Under the pieces are notes generated by a model. The model worked only from the letters and a program-made list of their open reading frames with translations, had not been told where the DNA came from and searched no databases. Shown piece after piece: positions 58,040-64,000 of a DNA stretch of 64,000 nucleotides. The stretch lies in the NCBI RefSeq assembly GCF_007970185.1, contig NZ_CP042431.1:6076001-6140000 (forward strand), read 5' to 3'. Position 1 is the first letter of the stretch. Each line of letters begins with the position of its first letter. The DNA comes from Pseudobacter ginsenosidimutans. Its GTDB lineage: Bacteria; Bacteroidota; Bacteroidia; Chitinophagales; Chitinophagaceae. A program made the position numbers and the translations under genes.

Positions 58040-61000
58040 TTAGATATATGGGATTGTCACTGGAACAGGTTGGGGTTTGGGTTTTGGACCAATTGATCCT
58101 GGCGCAGGGATGCCAATTAATATACCATCTTTCACTTGGGGAGGAAGTACACTCTTAAATAGGTCATTTAATTTTGTTTGGGGATTTGAGTTTATTGATT
58201 CCTTTAGATCTTTAACTGTTCCTCTGATGAAATCAATGGCTTGTTGAGGAGTCCAATTGGGGTTTTTATCTTGGAACTCTACAAACCTCTTACTTATTTC
58301 GTTTGTGTAGTTAGGATGCGGCCCGTGCTGTCCCTCACCTGTGCTTTTATCAAACTTTTCTAATGGAATCTTATTTTCTTTCCCTTCAAACTTAAAGCCC
58401 TCCTTTCTTGCCGCTTGCACCAATCTTTCGCCCTTCAATTCCCTCGGAATAATATGGTGCTCTTCCATTTTCGGCACTTTGTTTCCGACTTCCGATGTTT
58501 TAGCGCCTACTTCCGCAGCTTTACCTCCAACTTCTAAGGTTGGCTTTATTACTTGTTCAATAATTGGACCTCGCAAAACCGTAGGATTACTACCTAATAA
58601 AGGTAGCCCCAACCATTCAAGACCTTCTAAATCTATTCCATTAATAACTCTGTTTTCTGCATATGCATATGTACTGTTATATACATATTTATCAGCTAAT
58701 GGGTCTATTTGATTAAATCTTCCAATTTGTGGATCATGTGTTCTGAATCTAAACTGATACATATCCCACCCCAAATCGCTTTCAAAATCCTGACCAACGA
58801 ATTTTTTCTTATTTTCTGCATATCCTAGTTTCAATGCCTTACTACTAATCCCCGCCATTGTCAACCCAAACGGATAATAATCATTCACCTCCAAAATCGG
58901 TCCTCGTGTATGCGTCACCTGCAGGTTATCAAAATATACCGGCAGATTACTCTCATTGCTTATATAAATATATAAATATCCACTCTTGCTTACTCCAACC
59001 GGACTATTCACAAACTTCACATGATTCTTATACCCACCACCAGCCACAACCCCATCAAAATCAGCCGCTACATACTTGAACTGCTCATCAAACAAGATCC
59101 AGTTCACCGCAGCTTTTGCAGTATTTGTTCCTAGAGCATTGCTATTCACAAAGGAAGTGAGCGCGGCAGGATTACCGGAGATCCCAGAAACATCTGTAGT
59201 TGCGCTAACGCCTTTCATCGAAGCAATATTGCTTCCAACAAAAGAAGTCAATAATTCCACAAGGCCCATCGTCAGCGGAGCTCCTGCATTCCCACCTGGA
59301 AGACTATAAAATGATTCTCCACGGATCGCAACCTTATCTCCTGCCATCACTTTCAAAACCACAGCCAGTCCGGTCTTCTCATTGGTAAGACCACCATGCG
59401 TTCGATACAGCTTATTCTCAAAGCTCGTTTGTGTGGCGCCGGTAGTAGCTTTTGAAATGATGCGAGCTGGAACGATATGATATACTTTTTCCTCCGTTGC
59501 AACACGCGCATCCTCTACCGTTGCTGCCAGGTAACAATCAGAAGGCTGTTCCTCTGTAAGCACTGCACGCACATTACCCAGATGATCTTTCAGGAAATAA
59601 TCATATACAAACCGAAGCGGTAAAACCTGACAGGTATTGATAGTTGGTTGCTCCAATCGGACCCGACCTTCGGAATGCATCAGCTGTTGCAGCGTATCAT
59701 TCCGGTATTCAAAGCCTGCGATGTACAAAGTAATTGTAGTAATATCGGTAACTGTGTCAACAACAGTTTTACTTAGCTTATTACCACCATTATCATACAA
59801 ATATTCAATGCTGCCTTTGCCCTTCACCCTGATCTTTACAGGAAGATTCAAATGATTATACTCGATGCCGGCAAGCGAAGGATCGTCTATATCCTTGTTC
59901 AGATCCTTATTCATGTTGCCATTGACATCATAAGTATAGTCTGTGGTTGTAGCATTTTTAGTGCTCAGCAAATTCATATATGCCTTCGAGCTTCTGAAAT
60001 CGCCCAGCCGGGTGGCTGTATCATTTACCGCATCGATCACATTCATTAGCAGGTTGCCGTTGTTGTAATAATTGTATTTCAGGGAATCAATATAGCTGCT
60101 GCCACTGATCTTCCACCCTTTTTGATTCATGCTCAGAATGTTTCCATTCGCATCATAACTCATGGAGGTCAGGCTGAAATCAAGTCCTGCAGATTTGTCA
60201 AATACAGCGCTGGTACCACTCCCTGAAACATATTGGTTGAAATTGGCAGCAGTAATACGATTGCTTGCATCATAGGCGAAGTCATACTTTCGAACACGCT
60301 GATCGCTTTCATTCTTCCAGATGGTTCCGCCAATATTGCCATTGAATAGTGGACTGAAAATACCGAGTGTTCCATTTTTATCGTATCCCAGCTGCATGGC
60401 AAAATACTGGTCATTGTTCGCGGCAGTGAGATATCCCTTATTGATGGCCGTTAGCCAGCCGCGGATATTGTATTCATATTCCAGGTTGGATAATGGCGCT
60501 CCGCTTACTCCCGGTTTATTGCCCAGTTTCTTTTTCAATAATTGCCCGAGCGCATCGTATGAATTGCTGACTATGATCTGCTCCGCCGAAGTAACCGCAG
60601 TAGCGCCAATGGTACTGGACACTGATTGCTTTACCGTCAGCAGACGCCACAGATCATCATACTGGAATTTATTGATTACGGTATGCGTCTGCGCATTGGC
60701 GCCGCTTTTCTTATGCCGGAGCAGGGTTTGCAATACCTGTCCACTGAAACTGTATTGGGTGGTGAGAAGATCTATTTCTCCGGTGATATTTTTAGTCCGC
60801 GTTTGGATCACACGACCGTAGTCGTCGTAAAAAATTGCATTCACAAGACCATTGCCTGTTTTGTCCCAACTACCTGTTGCCAGTCCGGTTGTATTGGTAA
60901 TATTGGCGGCAAGGGGTTGTGGATAGGGCCAGTCTGTATTACTGGCTGCCGGAAACTGTGCATCAAAACTATTGTCTTTACTGCCGAAGCCACTAAACCC

Positions 61001-62257
61001 AGCGGCCCAGCTATAGTTGTCGAACCAGGCTACTGTAAGCAATGCGGTATCGCCAATTACCGGAAAGGTCTGGTTCAATGAATAATACGGGAAACTGGTT
61101 GTTGGATAATTTTCAGCAAACCCCAGGTTCTGTGAATTCAAAAAACTTTGCATGGCTGCCTGAGTGAGCTGTGCAGTATTGCGATACATGCCTGTCATAA
61201 CCGGCCTGTTCTGTGCATCGTATTTTGTGAAGAGCCACTTGTTGGCAGTCCGCAGATTACCGTCCTGCTGAAGAACAATCCGGTCCCGCGCATCATACAC
61301 TTTCCATACCTCTGCCGCTCCCGGCACTTTTTGAATGATCATTCGTCCTTTTCCATCATACTCATAACGGAAACATTGCTCATTGAGAATATCGCCGCCA
61401 AGCGCATTGATATTCCAGGCATTTGCCATGAGCAGTTCTATTCCGCGGGGTTGGATCACCAGGCGAAGCCTGTTCAGATGATCATAAACATAATAGGTGC
61501 ACAGCCAGCCATAATGCCCGCTGGAAGGACTGTTCAGTAACTGTACTTTTTTTAGCAGCACCTGTCCTTCCTTGTTCTTATATTCTATGGTTTGCTTTTT
61601 GTGCTCATCTGTTGTAACAGTCTTGTATAGTTGATTATTTCCAAAAATTGCAGTGGTGGTGAATGCAGTCCCGTTTACCAGCCAGATCCTTACTGAATCA
61701 GCCGTTGTATTGATCTTTTGCTGAGAAACAATATTTCTCCGCAAATTGGGATCAGTTTTGGTTTCACTACCCGCCCAACTGTTGCCTGGTGCATAGGTTT
61801 CCAGCGCCCGGTTCAAAGGCGACGCTTCGTATATTGTTTTACTATAGTAACAGGTCTCACCTGGAAACTGGCCTTTGTTGAATACTGAATCCTGCTGAAA
61901 AGGATTCATCTTAAAAGAACCATTGCTCACCGAAGGATTACCGCCGAAATTATTGGCAGCAAAAGGCAGGTATTTCAATAGTTCCCTCCCATAGTTATCA
62001 TATACAACAGGGCTCACCAGATCCACGGAAGCTCCGTCACTTGCCATCGATCCTTTCTTAGCTACTGTTTGAAATGGCCTTCCCAACCCGTCAAAGTACT
62101 GAGTGACCTGATTCACGTCCTGCAGATTCTTTGTGATCAATACAGCAGGATCAGTCACGGGCGCGGCGGAAGTCCAGGTTCGAATGGAATTTATTTTGAT
62201 ACTGCTATTGTATGGAGCGGGCGTACGCTGCTGTGCCGGAAGCACCAGCACTTTCAA
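58040..62257 (-). CDS. RHS/YD-repeat polymorphic toxin with C-terminal AHH nuclease
   Basis: 1405 residues. A DUF6443-like N-terminus (QYFDGLGRPFQTVAKKGSM) is followed by many YD repeats and the RHS core (DMYQFRFRTHDPQIGRFNQ, NRVINGIDLEGLEW). After the core is an AHH nuclease domain: HHIIPRE (His 1267-1268), NKIPLEKF and QHGPHPNYT (His 1311, 1314). AHH proteins are metal-dependent DNases or RNases in toxin tips. The start is a TTG at 62257; no ATG is available and the expected signal peptide is missing, so the 5' end may be damaged or misread. The core is GC-balanced but the tip (below ~58850) is AT-rich, consistent with tip exchange. The product should act on neighbouring cells. Confidence 0.88.
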   Translation of the reverse strand: MKVLVLPAQQRTPAPYNSSIKINSIRTWTSAAPVTDPAVLITKNLQDVNQVTQYFDGLGRPFQTVAKKGSMASDGASVDLVSPVVYDNYGRELLKYLPFAANNFGGNPSVSNGSFKMNPFQQDSVFNKGQFPGETCYYSKTIYEASPLNRALETYAPGNSWAGSETKTDPNLRRNIVSQQKINTTADSVRIWLVNGTAFTTTAIFGNNQLYKTVTTDEHKKQTIEYKNKEGQVLLKKVQLLNSPSSGHYGWLCTYYVYDHLNRLRLVIQPRGIELLMANAWNINALGGDILNEQCFRYEYDGKGRMIIQKVPGAAEVWKVYDARDRIVLQQDGNLRTANKWLFTKYDAQNRPVMTGMYRNTAQLTQAAMQSFLNSQNLGFAENYPTTSFPYYSLNQTFPVIGDTALLTVAWFDNYSWAAGFSGFGSKDNSFDAQFPAASNTDWPYPQPLAANITNTTGLATGSWDKTGNGLVNAIFYDDYGRVIQTRTKNITGEIDLLTTQYSFSGQVLQTLLRHKKSGANAQTHTVINKFQYDDLWRLLTVKQSVSSTIGATAVTSAEQIIVSNSYDALGQLLKKKLGNKPGVSGAPLSNLEYEYNIRGWLTAINKGYLTAANNDQYFAMQLGYDKNGTLGIFSPLFNGNIGGTIWKNESDQRVRKYDFAYDASNRITAANFNQYVSGSGTSAVFDKSAGLDFSLTSMSYDANGNILSMNQKGWKISGSSYIDSLKYNYYNNGNLLMNVIDAVNDTATRLGDFRSSKAYMNLLSTKNATTTDYTYDVNGNMNKDLNKDIDDPSLAGIEYNHLNLPVKIRVKGKGSIEYLYDNGGNKLSKTVVDTVTDITTITLYIAGFEYRNDTLQQLMHSEGRVRLEQPTINTCQVLPLRFVYDYFLKDHLGNVRAVLTEEQPSDCYLAATVEDARVATEEKVYHIVPARIISKATTGATQTSFENKLYRTHGGLTNEKTGLAVVLKVMAGDKVAIRGESFYSLPGGNAGAPLTMGLVELLTSFVGSNIASMKGVSATTDVSGISGNPAALTSFVNSNALGTNTAKAAVNWILFDEQFKYVAADFDGVVAGGGYKNHVKFVNSPVGVSKSGYLYIYISNESNLPVYFDNLQVTHTRGPILEVNDYYPFGLTMAGISSKALKLGYAENKKKFVGQDFESDLGWDMYQFRFRTHDPQIGRFNQIDPLADKYVYNSTYAYAENRVINGIDLEGLEWLGLPLLGSNPTVLRGPIIEQVIKPTLEVGGKAAEVGAKTSEVGNKVPKMEEHHIIPRELKGERLVQAARKEGFKFEGKENKIPLEKFDKSTGEGQHGPHPNYTNEISKRFVEFQDKNPNWTPQQAIDFIRGTVKDLKESINSNPQTKLNDLFKSVLPPQVKDGILIGIPAPGSIGPKPKPQPVPVTIPYI

Positions 62258-62768
62258 TAACAGAAAACCAATGGTTTAGCTGTTAGAAGCTGCTGCTTCA
62301 GCAAAAGCGTTTCAAACTGAAATCAATTTCAGAAAACAGAGACTGTGCCGCTCAGGATCTCTTGAACGAAATCCGGCTATGCGGCTCAAGCCTTAATCAT
62401 TTAAGATGCAGGGTAACGTAATAAACCGATGGAAATAAATTCCAACCTTACACATCTTTCCAAACAGAACGAAATAGCAAGACCGATAATCAGAACAAAA
62501 ACCAGATGGGCTGAGTAGAATGAAAGGATGATAAACTGTCAACTGACTGGGCCGGAACTGAAAGTTGACAACTAAGACCGGAAAAAGGAAAATTGGTGAC
62601 CGGCGTTACTCCATCCGGAATAAAAATAGGGAGGAATGATAAACTGGCAAAAAAATATTACTCCTCTTTTCTAATATTTCAAATGTTCGCAGAGCTATAT
62701 AAATTGTTCAACATCTCCCTCAATAAGTTCAATTTTGTTAAGCCGCTCCCGCAGCTTAACTTGTACGG
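62258..62768. other. 511-bp gene-free region before the M20 gene
   Basis: No convincing gene is present; a 60-codon frame at 62593-62775 has no family features and overlaps the next start. Two features stand out: an 8-bp inverted repeat TGTCAACT/AGTTGACA (62537-62544 and 62563-62570), and an 11-bp direct repeat ATGATAAACTG (62528-62538 and 62636-62646). The promoter of the M20 gene and the divergent RHS promoter should lie here. Confidence 0.6.
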
Positions 62769-63977
62769 ATGTTAGCGAAAAAAGTAAGAGAACTGGCGGC
62801 AGCCATCAAACCCGACCTGGTTGCCATAAGAAGGCATTTGCATGCTCATCCGGAATTGTCCTACCATGAGTACAATACTGCAGATTATGTAAGCAGTCAG
62901 CTCACTGCAATGGACATCGATCATATACGTATGTCCGTAACCGGTATCACAGGGATATTGAAAGGTAAGAAGACGGGAGACGGACCTGTGCTGGCGCTCC
63001 GGGCCGATATGGATGCCCTTCCAATTCATGAGCTGCATGAATCAGATTACAAATCCACCAACCAGGGCGTGATGCACGCCTGTGGCCACGATTTCCATAT
63101 GACTTCCCTGCTGGGGACACTCCGCATCCTGAAAGCCCTGGAAGCGGAATTCTCCGGAGAAGTGAAATTCATATTCCAGCCGGCTGAAGAACTGGCGCCT
63201 GGCGGCGCTTTGATGATGATCAACGATGGCGTGCTGGAGAACCCACGGCCTTTGAATATCATCGGGCAGCACGTAATGCCTGAGCTTCCTGCAGGGAAGA
63301 TCGGATTTCATGCCGGCATGTATATGGCCAGCGTGGATGAGCTCTATCTCACCATCACCGGCAAAGGCGGTCATGCTGCTGCGCCACACCAGGTGATCGA
63401 TCCCGTGATCATTTCCTGTGAGCTGCTTGTACTGTTGCAACAAATCGTGAGCCGCCGCACCAATCCGTTACTACCGGCAGTGTTATCGTTTGGGAGGTTT
63501 ATTGCCGATGGCGTTCACAATGTGATTCCCGACAAAGTAACCATCGATGGTACACTTCGCACTATGGATGAAAAATGGAGACGCGAAGCGCATGAGCTTC
63601 TAAAGAAAACAGTAACAGCATATGCAACCAGTAAAGGTGCAACTGCTGATCTTTATATCAAGGAAGGCTATCCCGTATTATTTAATGAACCAGCATTGAC
63701 CGCCGATACAAGAAAATGGACAGAAGAATATCTCGGCAAAGAGCAGGTGGTGGATATCCCGAAATGGATGGCAGGAGAAGACTTTGCACGTTACTCACAT
63801 CTGCTGGACTCCTGCTTCTACCGGCTCGGCGTGCAATATCCCGATTCCGAAAAAGTGACGCCACTGCATACCGCCACTTTCAATCCCGATGAAGAAGCGC
63901 TTTCCACAGGCGCCGGCCTGATGGCCTGGATCACATTATGCAATCTGGAGAAAAATGCAAAAACAGATAAGCAGTAG
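62769..63977 (+). CDS. M20-family amidohydrolase (N-acyl amino acid hydrolase type)
   Basis: 402 residues, cytoplasmic. Metal motifs are complete: HLHAHPELSYHE, ALRADMDALPI, MHACGHDFHM (metal Cys/His), FQPAEELAPGG (general base Glu), GQHVMPELP and AGEDFARYS with the terminal PLHTATFNPDEEAL. This is the two-metal set of hippurate-type N-acyl-L-amino acid hydrolases, which cleave N-acyl or indole-amide amino acids. No operon partner is visible before the window ends at 64000. Confidence 0.93.
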   Translation: MLAKKVRELAAAIKPDLVAIRRHLHAHPELSYHEYNTADYVSSQLTAMDIDHIRMSVTGITGILKGKKTGDGPVLALRADMDALPIHELHESDYKSTNQGVMHACGHDFHMTSLLGTLRILKALEAEFSGEVKFIFQPAEELAPGGALMMINDGVLENPRPLNIIGQHVMPELPAGKIGFHAGMYMASVDELYLTITGKGGHAAAPHQVIDPVIISCELLVLLQQIVSRRTNPLLPAVLSFGRFIADGVHNVIPDKVTIDGTLRTMDEKWRREAHELLKKTVTAYATSKGATADLYIKEGYPVLFNEPALTADTRKWTEEYLGKEQVVDIPKWMAGEDFARYSHLLDSCFYRLGVQYPDSEKVTPLHTATFNPDEEALSTGAGLMAWITLCNLEKNAKTDKQ

Positions 63978-64000
63978 AATCCCCTTTTCAGGTGATTGAT

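Noticed and set aside
62593-62775. A 60-codon gene before the M20 gene
   Set aside because: It has no family features, overlaps the M20 start and has no clear ribosome site.
1-64000. tRNA or rRNA genes
   Set aside because: No cloverleaf or ribosomal signature was recognised in the gaps; a covariance-model scan was not possible here.

Overview
This window comes from a Bacteroidota chromosome, most likely family Chitinophagaceae. The evidence is type IX secretion (T9SS) C-terminal sorting domains of types A and B, SusC/SusD outer-membrane import pairs, a one-piece hybrid two-component regulator, ECF sigma/FecR signalling with STN-domain SusC receptors, many exported lipoproteins, and a DUF6443-type RHS protein. 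No rRNA, tRNA, CRISPR array, phage structural module or plasmid maintenance gene was recognised.

Layout. 1-8.2 kb: the 3' end of a GEVED/T9SS surface protein, a LytTR response regulator with its TPR histidine kinase, and a run of exported or lipoprotein genes, including an OmpA-like protein and a predicted seven-bladed propeller lipoprotein. 8.2-14.6 kb: a T9SS-sorted protein and a fibre-like protein with 26 repeats of 17 residues and a C-terminal endosialidase-type chaperone (S74). They diverge from a membrane-bound TPR-HTH regulator, and the intergenic region carries repeated GTGGACAAA motifs. 14.6-20.3 kb: a collagen-like lipoprotein, an orphan hybrid two-component regulator, and an ArsR/SRPBCC pair with two palindromic operator candidates. 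20.4-25.8 kb: a second fibre/T9SS gene pair paralogous to the first, then two frameshifted genes. 25.9-28.8 kb: a histidine phosphatase, a small unknown gene and an amidohydrolase fused to a SnoaL-like domain.

28.9-46.1 kb is the metabolic centre. One ECF sigma gene lies between two divergent modules. The left one reads FecR-SusC-SusD-TlpA; the right one reads FecR-SusC-SusD-metalloprotease-like lipoprotein-TlpA. The likely logic is that substrate binding by a SusC receptor is passed through its STN domain to FecR, which releases the sigma factor. The metalloprotease-like lipoprotein has lost its whole zinc-binding motif.

46.2-56.1 kb: a large T9SS protein built of three ~375-residue repeats, a LysE exporter, a DUF92 membrane protein, a nucleotide pyrophosphatase-like phosphodiesterase, a putative TIM-barrel exported protein and a DoxX-like protein with a 17-bp palindrome upstream. 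56.2-62.3 kb: an AT-rich block with an IS481-like element (transposase interrupted by an in-frame TAA), a probable Imm11-type immunity gene, and a convergent 1405-residue RHS protein tipped with an AHH nuclease domain. 62.8-64.0 kb: an M20 amidohydrolase.

Four genes are broken by single-base shifts in or near short homopolymers. At least two, and probably three, look like a lost C, which suggests consensus errors as much as true pseudogenes. The best candidates for new biology are the RHS-AHH/immunity/IS block, the shared-sigma twin import locus with its degenerate metalloprotease, and the duplicated fibre/T9SS cassette with its membrane-bound regulator.
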